The translations under genes and the position numbers were made by a program. Positions 15,822 through 29,171 of a DNA stretch of 35,245 bases are shown here, in pieces (within the stretch, counting starts at the first letter, position 1; every line of letters starts with the position of its first letter). Source of the DNA: an uncultured Opitutia bacterium (GTDB lineage: Bacteria; Verrucomicrobiota; Verrucomicrobiia; Opitutales; Opitutaceae); the NCBI GenBank assembly GCA_903869665.1, contig CAIPZZ010000226.1, forward strand, positions 1-35,245, written 5' to 3'. The notes under the pieces were generated by a model. The model made no database searches. It was not told the origin of the DNA and worked only from the letters and a program-made list of their open reading frames with translations.

Positions 15822-17548
15822 CCAGCCCGGAACGGCGTCTCCGACTTTCCGGACGACGGCGCGACGCCCTCGGCCTCCAGCTCCTTGAGGAGGCCTGCTA
15901 GATAGGGCACGAGCTGCTTCTTACGGCTCACGACACCGGGGAGGTCGAAGACTTCGTGCTCGACGACAGGCGCGTGGCCGATGCGCGCGACGAACGCGGG
16001 GTCGCCCTTGATGAGGAGGAGCGAATTCTGGGTGTTGATGTCCGTCACGAGCAGCGCGGCGAACACGAGCCGCTCCTCGGCGCGCAGGTCAGCGAGCGCC
16101 GAGGCGATGGCACCGGCACGGGCGCGGAAGTTGTCGAAGCCGAGCTCCTCGACCTGCGAGACGGAGAAACGCGCTCCGCCCTCGTCATAGAGCTTGAAGT
16201 CGGCGCGGACGATCTTATCGGGCGGGCTGGCGAGAACGACGGAGCCGGAGCTGAAGATGAGATCCGCCAGCTCACGCGCGCCCATGCCCGCGCGTGCCTC
16301 GAGCCATGCGAGCAGCCGGGCGTCCTTTTCGGTGGAGGTGGGGCTCTGAAGGTTGAGCGTGTCGGACACCAGGCCGGCCATCATCAGGCCGGCGAGATCG
16401 GCGGAGGGTTCGAGCCCGTCGCGCCGGAAGAGGTCCGCGACAATGGTGCAGGTTGAGCCGACCGGCTCATTGAGAAAAAGGATGGGCTGCGGCGTAGCGA
16501 CGGGGCCGAGGCGGTGATGGTCAATGATGCCGACAATGGTAGCCTGGTCGGCGCCGGGCACGGCCTGCGAGAGCTCGTTGTGGTCCACCAGCACCAGCCG
16601 CGTAGGAGCGGGCTTGAGCAGGTCGCCCTTGGAGAGCACACCGACGAGCGCGCCGGTGTCGTCCACTACCATCAACGCAGGCGTGTGCATGGCGGCGGCG
16701 AGGCGGCGGCGGATGTCGGCGACGCGGGCGTCGGGGTGGACGCTCGAAAACTGCACATCCACCACACGGTCAAGCGTGGCGGCGGCGCGCACGAGCCAGG
16801 CAGTAGTGGCCGAATCGTGAGGGCTGACGAGCAGGCCGACGCCGCGCGCGCGGGCCTGCGCGAGGATGTCGTCGTCCACGGGCAGACCGCTCGTGATGAC
16901 CAGCGCGCGCACTCCGAGTGCGATGGCGCGCTCCTGAATGTCGCGGCGGTCACCGACGATGATCAGCGAGCGGCCCGGCGGGATGTTTTCGCGCTCGGAA
17001 ACTTTCCAAAAGGAGGCGACCGCCATCGTGCCGAGGCGGATGTAAAGTTCCTCGACGCGCGCGTCGTCAGGCGCGTGGAGCGCGCGGGCGGTGAGAGCAC
17101 TGGCGATGTGCCCGAGGGAGGTGCGAACCTGCCGCATGAGGCGCGGTTCGGCCGCACGGGGGAGGAATATTCCGCCGAGGCGCGCGAGCGACACCGTGCC
17201 GATGACACGGCGGCCCGGGCCGGTGACGGGCAGCACACGGAGGTTGTGCCGGTCAAGCAGATCGAGCGCCTCGGCGCAGGTGGCTTCGGCGGCAACCTCC
17301 ACGACGTCGGCGGCCATGAGCTCTCGCACACGCGGCGAAACGTCACCGAGGAACAGCGGTAGCGGGTGCCGGAAGCGCGCTAGAATGGCGTCAATGCGGG
17401 CGTTGGAGTTGCCGCAGCGTGCAGCGACATGACCGCGCTCGCCACGCGCCTCCTGATAGGCGGCATAGGCGATGGCGGAGCAGATGGCGTCGGCATCGGG
17501 ATTGCGGTGACCGATAACGTAGGTGGCTAGCGCAGTGGGCGCGTTCAT
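15818..17548 (-). CDS. CBS/DRTGG-regulated manganese-dependent (family II) inorganic pyrophosphatase
   Basis: This cytoplasmic DHH-superfamily enzyme hydrolyses PPi to two phosphates. At 576 aa it is far longer than a plain family II PPase (about 310 aa) because regulatory domains are inserted. In order: DHH domain with GHRNPDADAICSA (metal ligands His14, Asp18, Asp20), a CBS motif (residues about 71-126), a DRTGG-like domain (about 180-260), a second CBS (about 262-316), then the rest of the DHH domain with LVDHNELSQ and IIDHHRLG, and DHHA2 ending in SRKKQLVPYL, the substrate-binding Arg-Lys-Lys motif. In characterised CBS-PPases, AMP/ADP inhibit and diadenosine polyphosphates activate when DRTGG is present; that is family knowledge. 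The gene overlaps the downstream membrane protein by 4 bp. Confidence 0.92.
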   Translation of the reverse strand: MNAPTALATYVIGHRNPDADAICSAIAYAAYQEARGERGHVAARCGNSNARIDAILARFRHPLPLFLGDVSPRVRELMAADVVEVAAEATCAEALDLLDRHNLRVLPVTGPGRRVIGTVSLARLGGIFLPRAAEPRLMRQVRTSLGHIASALTARALHAPDDARVEELYIRLGTMAVASFWKVSERENIPPGRSLIIVGDRRDIQERAIALGVRALVITSGLPVDDDILAQARARGVGLLVSPHDSATTAWLVRAAATLDRVVDVQFSSVHPDARVADIRRRLAAAMHTPALMVVDDTGALVGVLSKGDLLKPAPTRLVLVDHNELSQAVPGADQATIVGIIDHHRLGPVATPQPILFLNEPVGSTCTIVADLFRRDGLEPSADLAGLMMAGLVSDTLNLQSPTSTEKDARLLAWLEARAGMGARELADLIFSSGSVVLASPPDKIVRADFKLYDEGGARFSVSQVEELGFDNFRARAGAIASALADLRAEERLVFAALLVTDINTQNSLLLIKGDPAFVARIGHAPVVEHEVFDLPGVVSRKKQLVPYLAGLLKELEAEGVAPSSGKSETPFRAG

Positions 17549-17581
17549 ACGGACGAAAGGTGATGGACGTAGGCGAAAAGG

Positions 17582-17615
17582 AAAAACAAAAAGCCCCGCC
17601 GTTGGAAGGCGGGGC
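17582..17615 (-). terminator. Intrinsic terminator after the prepilin gene
   Basis: GCCCCGCC (17593-17600) and GGCGGGGC (17608-17615) form a perfect 8-bp stem with a 7-nt loop. On the minus strand the stem is followed by TTTTTGTTTTTC (17592 down to 17581). It starts 25 bp after the prepilin stop codon and 33 bp before the pyrophosphatase start, so it separates those two units and the pyrophosphatase needs its own promoter or read-through. Confidence 0.9.
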
Positions 17616-17640
17616 CGGAGGAATTCGCAAATAAACTTGT

Positions 17641-18402
17641 TTACTGAGCGTTTTCAGGCGGAGTGCCACCAGGGGTGCCGATAACGCTATTCATGCCATA
17701 GACGTTCTGTTTGGCATTGTTCGGAATCGCCTGGAGTATGTTGCTGGTCGGTTTGCCCCGCGTGTTTGTCAGCTTGTTGTTAATACTGTCGAACTTTTCC
17801 AAGTTGCCGCCTAAAAACACCACGAATCCGCCCGTGTCTGCGTAGGGTGCCTTGTCCTTGTCCCAGTCGCCGTCCTTGCGAAGACCGCGGGTGAAGCCGA
17901 TGGGCGCGGTGGAGGGATCGCTGGTGCGCAGGCCACCAACAACGTCAAACATGATGGGGTATTTTGTGATACCTTGATTTATCGCCCTTTTATTGTCGGG
18001 GTTGAGGATCGAGACAGGAGCATCAACGGGAAACGGATTTTTGGGGTCAATCTTGGACCAGTAGAGCTTGGGATCATTCAGGCCGGCGCGGGCGAGCTGC
18101 GCCATCCACACATGCAGACGGTCGCCACCGGTGATTTGGGCAGCGGCCGGTCCCTGAGGATCGGGCAGCGCGCCTTCACTGGTATCGTTGCCAAAGGCGA
18201 TGGCGGCCTGCCCGATGGTGCGGAGATTGGTGCCTTCAAGAGCCTTTTTGACGTTATTCTGGGCGGTTCCGATCGCGGGGAAAATGATAGCGGCAAGCAG
18301 GCCGATGATCGCGATGACCGTCAGCAGTTCGATGAGGGTGAAGCCCGCGTGCGGGCGACGAGTTTGGGTGGGCATAATGGAGGGGGGGGATGAGGTTTTC
18401 AT
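17641..18402 (-). CDS. Prepilin-type N-terminal cleavage/methylation protein (type II pseudopilin-like)
   Basis: The leader ends in HAG followed by FTLIELLTVIAIIGLLAAIIFPAI. This is the classic class III prepilin signal cut by PilD-type peptidase before Phe, with the conserved Glu at position +5 of the mature protein. The roughly 230-residue C-terminal domain is large and polar (for example LHVWMAQLARAG, GFVVFLGG, NVYGMNSV) and resembles the many multi-copy Verrucomicrobiota pseudopilin-like proteins rather than a pilus major subunit. From the ATG at 18402 the product is 253 aa with a 20-residue leader; the ATG at 18375 (11-residue leader) is also possible. No other secretion gene is nearby. 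A strong terminator follows. Confidence 0.88.
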   Translation of the reverse strand: MKTSSPPSIMPTQTRRPHAGFTLIELLTVIAIIGLLAAIIFPAIGTAQNNVKKALEGTNLRTIGQAAIAFGNDTSEGALPDPQGPAAAQITGGDRLHVWMAQLARAGLNDPKLYWSKIDPKNPFPVDAPVSILNPDNKRAINQGITKYPIMFDVVGGLRTSDPSTAPIGFTRGLRKDGDWDKDKAPYADTGGFVVFLGGNLEKFDSINNKLTNTRGKPTSNILQAIPNNAKQNVYGMNSVIGTPGGTPPENAQ

Positions 18403-18498
18403 GGTGAAAAAAAAGCTGGGTAACGCGAAAAAGCAACACAAGAAATAAAATTTTTCCGACGCTGGACAATTTCTCGTGGGGCTTCCTACGCTGGCGCA
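18403..18498. promoter_or_regulatory. AT-rich divergent promoter region, prepilin / aminotransferase
   Basis: These 96 bp separate the divergent starts and are the most A/T-rich stretch in this part of the window (A runs at 18407-18414, AATAAAATTTTT at 18443-18454). Promoters in both directions must fit here. I cannot assign -35 and -10 boxes with confidence. Confidence 0.4.
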
Positions 18499-19365
18499 AT
18501 GAAAATCTTCCTCGACGGGAAATTTGTCAACGAGGCCGACGCCAAGGTGTCCGTGTTCGATCACGGACTGCTCTATGGCGACGGCGTCTTTGAGGGCATC
18601 CGCCTCTACCAAGGCAACGTGTTCCGGCTGGAGGAGCACTTGGAGCGCCTCGAATACTCCGCCAAGGCCATCCTGCTCGCGCTCCCCATGACGCGCGCCG
18701 AACTGCGCGAGGCCACCTGCGAGACCTGCCGCGTCAACGGCCTGCGCGACGCCTATATCCGCCTCGTCGTCACGCGTGGCGTGGGCGACCTCGGCCTCGC
18801 CCCTTGGTCGTGCGCGAAGCCCACCGTCTTCATCATCGCGGGAAAAATCTCCATCTACCCGCAGGAACACTACGACAACGGTCTCGCCATCGTCACCGTG
18901 CCCACGCGCCGCATCGGCCCCGCCGCGCTACCGCCGACGGTGAAGTCCCTCAACTATCTCAATAACATCCTCGGCAAGATCGAGGCACGGCAAGCCGGCG
19001 CGCTCGAGGCCATCATGCTCAACGACCAGGGCCATGTCGCCGAATGCACGGCGGACAACGTCTTCATCGTCCACAAGGGCGAGGTGCTTACGCCGTCCGC
19101 CTCGCACGGCGCGCTCAAGGGCATTACGCGCGGCGCGATCCTCGACATCGCCGCCGAGCTCGGCCTGCCCGTGCGCGAGGCAGCGCTCACGCGCTACGAT
19201 ATCTGGTGCGCCGACGAGTGCTTTCTCACCGGCACCGGCGCGGAAGTCATACCTGTCGTCAAGCTCGACGGCCGCGAGATCGGCGCCGGCAAGCCCGGCC
19301 CTATCACCGCGCGCATCCTCGCCGCCTTTCGCCGCCGTGCGCAAAGCGAGGGGACAAAAATTTGA
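18499..19365 (+). CDS. ilvE: Class IV aminotransferase, branched-chain type (IlvE-like)
   Basis: This fold-type IV PLP enzyme most likely transfers amino groups to and from Val, Leu and Ile. The 288-aa product contains VFDHGLLYGDGVFEGIRLYQG, YIRLVVTRGVGDLGL, the PLP-lysine block VKSLNYLNNILGKIEA (Lys149), EAIMLNDQGHVAECTADNVF and LTGTGAEVIPVVKLDGR. Members of this family that act on D-amino acids or aminodeoxychorismate look similar, but the LYGDGVFEG and GTGAEV blocks favour the branched-chain group. The start at 18499 matches the family N-terminus (MKIFLDGKFV). A 12-nt perfect palindrome (19369-19380) begins three bases after its stop codon. Confidence 0.87.
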   Translation: MKIFLDGKFVNEADAKVSVFDHGLLYGDGVFEGIRLYQGNVFRLEEHLERLEYSAKAILLALPMTRAELREATCETCRVNGLRDAYIRLVVTRGVGDLGLAPWSCAKPTVFIIAGKISIYPQEHYDNGLAIVTVPTRRIGPAALPPTVKSLNYLNNILGKIEARQAGALEAIMLNDQGHVAECTADNVFIVHKGEVLTPSASHGALKGITRGAILDIAAELGLPVREAALTRYDIWCADECFLTGTGAEVIPVVKLDGREIGAGKPGPITARILAAFRRRAQSEGTKI

Positions 19366-19554
19366 GCATGCCCCGGGGCACGGCTGCGGGCCACGCCATT
19401 GATTGACCTTGCCTCCCGTCAGACCGGCGCGGCATGCCGGCCACGGTTGCGGCCTCGTTCCGCTCCCGCGCTTGCCAACGCGCCCGACCTTGGCATGGTC
19501 GCTGCATCCATCGCCACCATTTCCATTCCTTATCACCGCCTGCTTCTCACCCAC
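19366..19554. other. Gap between the aminotransferase gene and mcsA with palindromes
   Basis: No gene is seen. The palindromes TGCCCCGGGGCA (19369-19380) and CGGCATGCCG (19430-19439) begin two loosely similar stretches (GCATGCC...CACGG-TGCGG) about 60 bp apart. The rest of the gap should hold the promoter of mcsA-mcsB-clpC, but no convincing CtsR-type heptad repeat or CIRCE inverted repeat is visible. Confidence 0.4.
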
Positions 19555-20070
19555 ATGGCCAGCCCGCTCAAATGCGACCTCTGCACCAAGCCCGCCACCG
19601 TCCATCTCACCCAGATCGTGAACGGCAAGGCCAGCAAGCTCGACCTCTGCGAAGCCTGCGCACAGGCCAAGGGTGTGACTGACCCCGGCGGCTTCTCGCT
19701 TGGCGATCTGTTGCAGAAGGCTGCGCTCACCCCTGGCTCTGCCGCCGCCGGCCTGCGGTGCGAGCAGTGCGGGGCGACCGCCGGCGACTTCAAGAAGCAC
19801 GGCCGCTTCGGCTGCCCGCATTGTTACGAGACTTTTGCCGAGCTGCTCGCGCCGCTGCTGGAGAACATGCACAAGGGTGTCACGCACGCCGGCAAGGTTC
19901 CCCAAAAAGCCCTCGCCCGCAAAAGCCTTTACGACCGCCTGACCCGTCTCGAGTCCGAGCTCGGCAACGCCATCAAAGCCGAGCGCTACGAGGACGCCGC
20001 TCGTTTCCGCGACGAAATCCAGCAGGTGAAGCAGTCCGCCCCCTCCGCGCCTCCTGCCCGCACGCCATGA
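19555..20070 (+). CDS. mcsA: McsA, protein-arginine kinase activator
   Basis: McsA binds zinc and stimulates the arginine kinase McsB. The 171-aa product has four CxxC pairs: CDLC and CEAC in the N-terminal finger, CEQC and CPHC in the second. A C-terminal UVR helix hairpin follows (LESELGNAIKAERYEDAARFRDEI), as in UvrB/UvrC and ClpC. Length and order match Bacillus McsA. MASPLKCDLC at 19555 puts the first finger at the N-terminus; the open frame upstream to 19399 has no counterpart. The stop TGA overlaps the mcsB start (ATGA, 20067-20070). Order and overlap argue for one operon with mcsB and clpC. Confidence 0.92.
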   Translation: MASPLKCDLCTKPATVHLTQIVNGKASKLDLCEACAQAKGVTDPGGFSLGDLLQKAALTPGSAAAGLRCEQCGATAGDFKKHGRFGCPHCYETFAELLAPLLENMHKGVTHAGKVPQKALARKSLYDRLTRLESELGNAIKAERYEDAARFRDEIQQVKQSAPSAPPARTP

Positions 20071-21152
20071 CCATCACCGCCCTGCTCGCCACGCCCTCGG
20101 AGCTGACCGACACCGCCAGCGACAAGACCGCCATTGTGCTGATGACGCGCATCCGGCTCGCGCGCAACCTCACCGGCCGCCCGTTCCCCGGCCGCGCCAA
20201 ACCCGCCCAGCGCGCCGCCGCCCTTGAGGCCTGCCGCGCCGCGCTCGCCGACACCAGCCCGCTCCGCCGCGCCGCCAACGCCGAGGTCTCCGCCCTCACC
20301 GACCTCGACCGCCAAATGCTGGTCGAGCGCCATTTGATCTCGCGCGAGCTCAGCGGCTCGCCCGGCCAGTCCGGCGCAGTCATCAACCGCGAGCAGACCG
20401 TCTCCGTCATGGTCAACGAGGAGGATCATCTCCGCCTCCAGGTGCTCCGCTGCGGCTTGCAGCTCAAGCGCGCTTGGACGGCCATTGACGAGCTCGACTC
20501 CGCGCTAGAGGAGCGCCTCGACTTCGCCTTCTCCCCCACCCTCGGCTATCTCACCGCCTGCCCCACCAACCTCGGCACTGGCATGCGCGCCTCCGCCATG
20601 ATGCACCTGCCCGCGCTCGTCATCTCCGGGCAGATGGAGAAGGTCGTCCGCGCCGTCAACCAGCTCGGCATGGTCGTGCGCGGACTTTTCGGCGAAGGCT
20701 CGGACGCCTCAGGTAGTATTTTCCAGATCTCCAACCAGACCACTCTCGGCGAGAGCGAACAACAGATCCTCCAGCGCCTCGGCAGCGTCCTCGACACCAT
20801 CACCGAGCATGAGCTCAACGCCCGCGCCAAGCTCCTCGAGACCGACGGCCACAAGCTCCTCGACAAGATCGGCCGCGCCTACGGCATCCTCCAGCAGGCC
20901 CATCTGCTAACCTCCGGCGAAGCCACTAATCTCCTCTCGCTCCTGCGCCTCGGCATTGATCTTGGCATCTTTCCCCCCGCCGTGCGCGCCGTGATTGACC
21001 GTCTCCTCATCGAGGCCCAACCCGGCCATGTGCAGCACGCCGCGCGCGGCACCTTCGAGCCCGGCCAGCGCGACGTGCTCCGCGCCGGTCTCCTGCGTGC
21101 CGAGTTTGCGAATTTCCCGAAACCCAACTTCATGCCCCTTGGCCGCAACTGA
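20067..21152 (+). CDS. mcsB: McsB, protein-arginine kinase
   Basis: McsB phosphorylates arginines on misfolded proteins; phosphoarginine then targets them to ClpCP. The 361-aa product has the phosphagen-kinase fold blocks MTRIRLARNL, LVERHLISREL, REQTVSVMVNEEDHLR, TACPTNLGTGMRAS (Cys165) and GLFGEGSDASGSIFQISNQ with the catalytic glutamate around residue 210. It also has the RDVLRA box at residues 335-340. That RDxxRA motif is the phosphoarginine-binding regulatory site of true McsB and is absent from metabolic creatine/arginine kinases, so this is a protein kinase by sequence. The ATG at 20067 overlaps the mcsA stop. The gap to clpC is 16 bp. Confidence 0.95.
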   Translation: MTITALLATPSELTDTASDKTAIVLMTRIRLARNLTGRPFPGRAKPAQRAAALEACRAALADTSPLRRAANAEVSALTDLDRQMLVERHLISRELSGSPGQSGAVINREQTVSVMVNEEDHLRLQVLRCGLQLKRAWTAIDELDSALEERLDFAFSPTLGYLTACPTNLGTGMRASAMMHLPALVISGQMEKVVRAVNQLGMVVRGLFGEGSDASGSIFQISNQTTLGESEQQILQRLGSVLDTITEHELNARAKLLETDGHKLLDKIGRAYGILQQAHLLTSGEATNLLSLLRLGIDLGIFPPAVRAVIDRLLIEAQPGHVQHAARGTFEPGQRDVLRAGLLRAEFANFPKPNFMPLGRN

Positions 21153-21168
21153 CGCGCCACCTCACCAC

Positions 21169-23706
<2,538 letters not shown>

Positions 23707-23766
23707 CTCTGGCGCACGCGAACGAATTTACCATGCACGTGTAGGTGCTGCCGGTTAATTGTCCGC

Positions 23767-26388
<2,622 letters not shown>

Positions 26389-26471
26389 AGTGGAGATGGT
26401 TGTTGGGCAACGCGGTTGCGCCGTCCAGAGGACGACAGCAGACGACCGGCAGCGGTCGCGTCGCTTGAGAC

Positions 26472-27998
26472 TCAATACACCTGCTCGTCGAGCAAGGCGA
26501 ACAGCTCGGCCTCGGTGACGCGGCGCTGCGCCATCGAGTCGCGCTCGCGCAGGGTGAAGGTGTCGCCGGGCTTCTCGATGGTGTCGAAGTCCACCGTCAC
26601 GCACCACGGCGTGCCGATCTCGTCCTGCCGGCGGTATCGGCGGCCGATATTGCCGCCGTCGTCGTAGAACACGGCGTAGCGGCGCTTGAGCTTCGCGTGC
26701 AGCGCGCGGGCGCGAGCAACGAGCGGTTCCTTGTTTTTCAGCAGCGGGAGCACGGCGACCTTCACGGGCGCGACGCGCGGCGAGAGGCGGAGCACGGTGC
26801 GTTTCTCGACGCTGCCCTTCTCGTCGGTCACGTCCTCCTCGGCATAGCCGGCGCAGAGCACCGCAAGTAGGATGCGGTCCACGCCCACGGCGGGCTCGAT
26901 GACGTGCGGGACGAATTTCTTCTTCGTCGCCTCGTCGAAAATCTCCTGCGGCTTGCCACTGGCGGTGCCGTGCTGCGTGAGGTCGTAGTTGCCGCGCGCG
27001 GCGATGCCCCACAGCTCCTGCACGCCGAAGGGATACTGGAACATGATGTCGGTCGTGCCCTTCGAGTAGAACGCGAGCTTGGCCTTGGGGTGGTCGTATT
27101 CGCTCAGATGCGAGTCGGGCAGGCCGATGGAGCGCAACCAATCCTTGCACCAGTCAATCCAGTGGCGGTGCCACTTCGCCCAGTCGTCGTCCTCGTGGAT
27201 GAAGAACTCCATCTCCATCTGCTCGAACTCGCGCGAACGGAAGATAAAGTTACGCGGCGTGATCTCGTTGCGAAACGACTTGCCGATCTGCGCGATCCCG
27301 AACGGGAGTTTCACGCGGCCGGTGTCCACGATGTTCTTGAAATCAACGAACATCCCCTGCGCCGTCTCGGGCCGAAGGTAGGCGACCGACGAGGCGTCGG
27401 TCATCGCGCCGACGTTCGTCTGAAACATCATGTTGAACGAGCGCGGCGGCGTGAGGCTGCCCGGCTCGCCGGTGGCGGGGGACGGGATGAGCGCGATATC
27501 CTCGGGTTTGGCCTCGGTGAAATCCTTGGCGACGACGGGCGCAAGCGCGCCTTGGATGGCCTTCTTGCGCTTGAACGCTTCGGCGGCGGTTTGGAGTTCA
27601 CCGACTGTGTTCTCGCTTTCGAGGGCGGAAACGTAGCCGACGGTGTTGCCATCAACGACGACAGCGGCGAAGAAAAGCTGGTCGGCGCGGTAACGGTTTT
27701 TCGAGACCTTGCAATCCACGAGCGGGTCGGTGAAGCCGGCGACGTGGCCGGACGCTTCCCAGACCTTCGGGTGCATGATGATGGAGGACTCAAGGCCGAC
27801 GATGTCCTCGCGGCGGCGGACCATGTCGGCCCACCAGCAATCGCGGATGTTTTTCTTCAGCTCGGAGCCAAGGGGACCGTAGTCGAAAAAGCCGTTGAAG
27901 CCGCCGTAGATTTCGGAGGACGGGAAGATGAAACCGCGGCGCTTGGCGAGCGACACAACGGCTTCCATGAGGTTGGCAGGAGGGACGGACGTGGACAT
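26472..27998 (-). CDS. glyS: Glycyl-tRNA synthetase, single-chain (eukaryotic/archaeal-like) type
   Basis: This class II synthetase charges tRNA-Gly. The 508-aa product is the homodimeric type, not the alpha2beta2 GlyQS type. Motifs are [25 protein letters not shown] at the N-terminus (split over residues about 20-44), [15 protein letters not shown], motif 2 [20 protein letters not shown] with QMEMEFF, motif 3 [16 protein letters not shown], and the anticodon-binding domain ([31 protein letters not shown]). The usual SFGVDR reads AVGVDR. The ATG at 27998 ([10 protein letters not shown]) is chosen over an in-frame GTG at 28013. No upstream T-box is apparent. Confidence 0.96.
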   Translation of the reverse strand: MSTSVPPANLMEAVVSLAKRRGFIFPSSEIYGGFNGFFDYGPLGSELKKNIRDCWWADMVRRREDIVGLESSIIMHPKVWEASGHVAGFTDPLVDCKVSKNRYRADQLFFAAVVVDGNTVGYVSALESENTVGELQTAAEAFKRKKAIQGALAPVVAKDFTEAKPEDIALIPSPATGEPGSLTPPRSFNMMFQTNVGAMTDASSVAYLRPETAQGMFVDFKNIVDTGRVKLPFGIAQIGKSFRNEITPRNFIFRSREFEQMEMEFFIHEDDDWAKWHRHWIDWCKDWLRSIGLPDSHLSEYDHPKAKLAFYSKGTTDIMFQYPFGVQELWGIAARGNYDLTQHGTASGKPQEIFDEATKKKFVPHVIEPAVGVDRILLAVLCAGYAEEDVTDEKGSVEKRTVLRLSPRVAPVKVAVLPLLKNKEPLVARARALHAKLKRRYAVFYDDGGNIGRRYRRQDEIGTPWCVTVDFDTIEKPGDTFTLRERDSMAQRRVTEAELFALLDEQVY

Positions 27999-28236
27999 AG
28001 GAACGGGCAGCACTACCCGCCCGATCCGCCGGGGTCAATGGCGCGTTACGGTTCCCTGATAAGAAACCTGTGACAATGCGCGACCACCATAAGCCAGCGG
28101 CTATGTCAGCAGCCTGCTCGCAGACGCGCTTATCTCCCGTCGGATCGCTTGCTGTGGACAAAGACAATGAAAGGCATCCGACCAGCCATGGAGGTAGATG
28201 CGCTACTAGAGTCAGCTCGCAACAGATGGGCTCGGA
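27999..28236. other. Gap between glyS and the Gly-rich gene, no gene recognised
   Basis: About 240 bases of average composition follow the Gly-rich gene and precede glyS on the minus strand. No tRNA, hairpin-plus-U-run or family-like ORF is seen. The glyS promoter probably lies here. Confidence 0.4.
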
Positions 28237-28710
28237 TCAAAATGCTACCGCATCGCCACCGTTGTCCACGGGATTGTTGTCGCCAGCGGCACCGGCATCG
28301 ACATCGCCGAAGTCTGGCAATCCGCCGCCGCCAAAGCCGCCCGGTCCGCCGAATCCGCCGGCGCCGCCGCCAAAGTCGGGAGGGCCTCCCCCCGCTCCGC
28401 CGAAACCTCCGGCGCCGCCAAAGCCACCACCGCGCCCACCGCGCCCACCGAACCCGCCCTGCCCACCAAAATCGGGCGGGCCGAAGTTGTTGAAGCCGCC
28501 GGCGTCGGGCGGAGCGAAGTTGTCAGCCGGCACGTAATCGTTGTAGGCGAGGCCGGTGTCGCGCGCCACTGCGGCGGCTGGCGCGGGGCCGGACACAGAC
28601 GGAGCGGTGGGAAGGTCACGTTGCCCCAAGCGCGCACCCAGATACGCGACTGAGGTCGCGACAAGGAGCAGCAGGGCAATGGTGAGTGCGGTTTGAGTTT
28701 TGTGATTCAT
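28237..28710 (-). CDS. Small Gly-rich exported or membrane-anchored protein
   Basis: The 157-aa product starts with an uncleaved-signal-like helix (ALTIALLLLVATSVAYLGA, residues 8-26). A Pro/Ala linker and then a region of about 65 residues made largely of Gly and Phe follow. PDFGG-like units recur at residues 79-83, 111-115 and 132-136 with GGFGG runs between them, and an acidic tail ends in Phe. I recognise no family; such sequences are often envelope, adhesive or low-complexity surface proteins. No terminator is visible downstream. It lies just beyond the terminator of the neighbouring 53-aa gene, so it probably has its own promoter in the AT-rich stretch 28711-28763. Confidence 0.6.
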   Translation of the reverse strand: MNHKTQTALTIALLLLVATSVAYLGARLGQRDLPTAPSVSGPAPAAAVARDTGLAYNDYVPADNFAPPDAGGFNNFGPPDFGGQGGFGGRGGRGGGFGGAGGFGGAGGGPPDFGGGAGGFGGPGGFGGGGLPDFGDVDAGAAGDNNPVDNGGDAVAF

Positions 28711-28763
28711 TGGAAAGTGAAGTATCTGATTGTAGTAATAATGGTGACAGACGCGGACTTTTC

Positions 28764-28799
28764 AAAAAAGCCGCCGGCGATCCCGCAACCGCCGGCGGC
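28764..28799 (-). terminator. Intrinsic terminator after the 53-aa peptide gene
   Basis: GCCGCCGGCG (28770-28779) pairs perfectly with CGCCGGCGGC (28790-28799) across a 10-nt loop, followed on the minus strand by six T (28769-28764). It lies 38 bp after the stop of the 53-aa gene and 53 bp before the start of the Gly-rich gene. Confidence 0.92.
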
Positions 28800-28837
28800 C
28801 AGTGTGTGTATGACGTGGTGGGTGAGCGCGGGAAATT

Positions 28838-28999
28838 TTATCCTGTGAAACCGTCGGGGCCTCCACCCTGCGGCCCGGGGCCGCCGGGATTTTGTGGGCC
28901 ACGACCTTGGCCGCCGCGCGGGCCGCCGGGTTGCGTGAGGGAAAGCGAGGTGACCGCGAGCAGCCACGCGCCGCTAAGGATGAGGTGTTTTGTCTTCAT
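28838..28999 (-). CDS. 53-aa exported Gly/Pro-rich peptide
   Basis: This short frame runs from ATG 28999 to TAA 28838. The peptide has a signal-peptide-like start (MKTKHLILSGAWLLAVTSLS) and then an almost pure Gly/Pro/Gln/Arg tail (QPGGPRGGQG, NPGGPGPQGGG). Signal cleavage would release a peptide of about 30 residues. Support for a real gene is the textbook signal, a strong terminator 38 bp downstream, and an upstream element (29062-29088) shared with the next small gene. No family is recognised. There is no Shine-Dalgarno sequence, as elsewhere in the window. Its closest companion is the 50-aa peptide at 29300-29452, which shares the GAWL(I/L)A segment in its hydrophobic helix. Confidence 0.6.
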   Translation of the reverse strand: MKTKHLILSGAWLLAVTSLSLTQPGGPRGGQGRGPQNPGGPGPQGGGPDGFTG

Positions 29000-29061
29000 G
29001 TTGGCAACTGGTTCGGCCCACAGTGAACACCCGCTGTGTAACGCCGTGATGTGCGTGGGCG

Positions 29062-29088
29062 GAGATTTTGTTAAGCGCGGGTAAAATC
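29062..29088. promoter_or_regulatory. Upstream element copy 1 (GTTAA-N6-GTAAA)
   Basis: The plus strand reads GAGATTTTGTTAAGCGCGGGTAAAATC in two parts: GAGATTTTGTTAAG then CGCGGGTAAAATC. Copy 2 at 29524-29549 is nearly the same. The core GTTAA-N6-GTAAA is an 11-bp-phased direct repeat, the spacing bound by OmpR/PhoB-type response regulators and close to the enterobacterial CpxR box. It lies about 62 bp before the start of the 53-aa gene. The binding protein is unknown. Confidence 0.5.
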
Positions 29089-29134
29089 CTCACGGCACGC
29101 GCCCGCCGCAATGTCCCACGCGCGTCTCACGGCC

Positions 29135-29171
29135 AAAAATGAAAAGTCCGGCGGCCCCCCGGCCGCCGGAC
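29135..29171 (-). terminator. Intrinsic terminator after the 50-aa peptide gene
   Basis: GTCCGGCGGCC (29146-29156) and GGCCGCCGGAC (29161-29171) form a perfect 11-bp stem with a CCCC loop. On the minus strand TTTTCATTTTT follows. It lies about 130 bp after the stop of the 50-aa gene, so the transcript would carry a sizeable 3' untranslated segment. Confidence 0.88.

Noticed and set aside
19399-19554. 52-residue N-terminal extension of McsA
   Set aside because: No counterpart in the family; the zinc finger normally starts within the first residues.
26389-27150. N-terminal extension of the SNF2 helicase
   Set aside because: It overlaps the glyS coding sequence in another frame and is Arg-rich; the ATG at 26388 gives a normal N-terminus.
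26904-28073. 389-aa plus-strand frame opposite glyS
   Set aside because: Antisense shadow with no motif; glyS has all class II motifs on the other strand.
28310-28480. Repeated CCGCC-rich DNA considered as CRISPR or tandem repeat array
   Set aside because: Units are irregular and explained by Gly-rich coding on the minus strand; no unique spacers.
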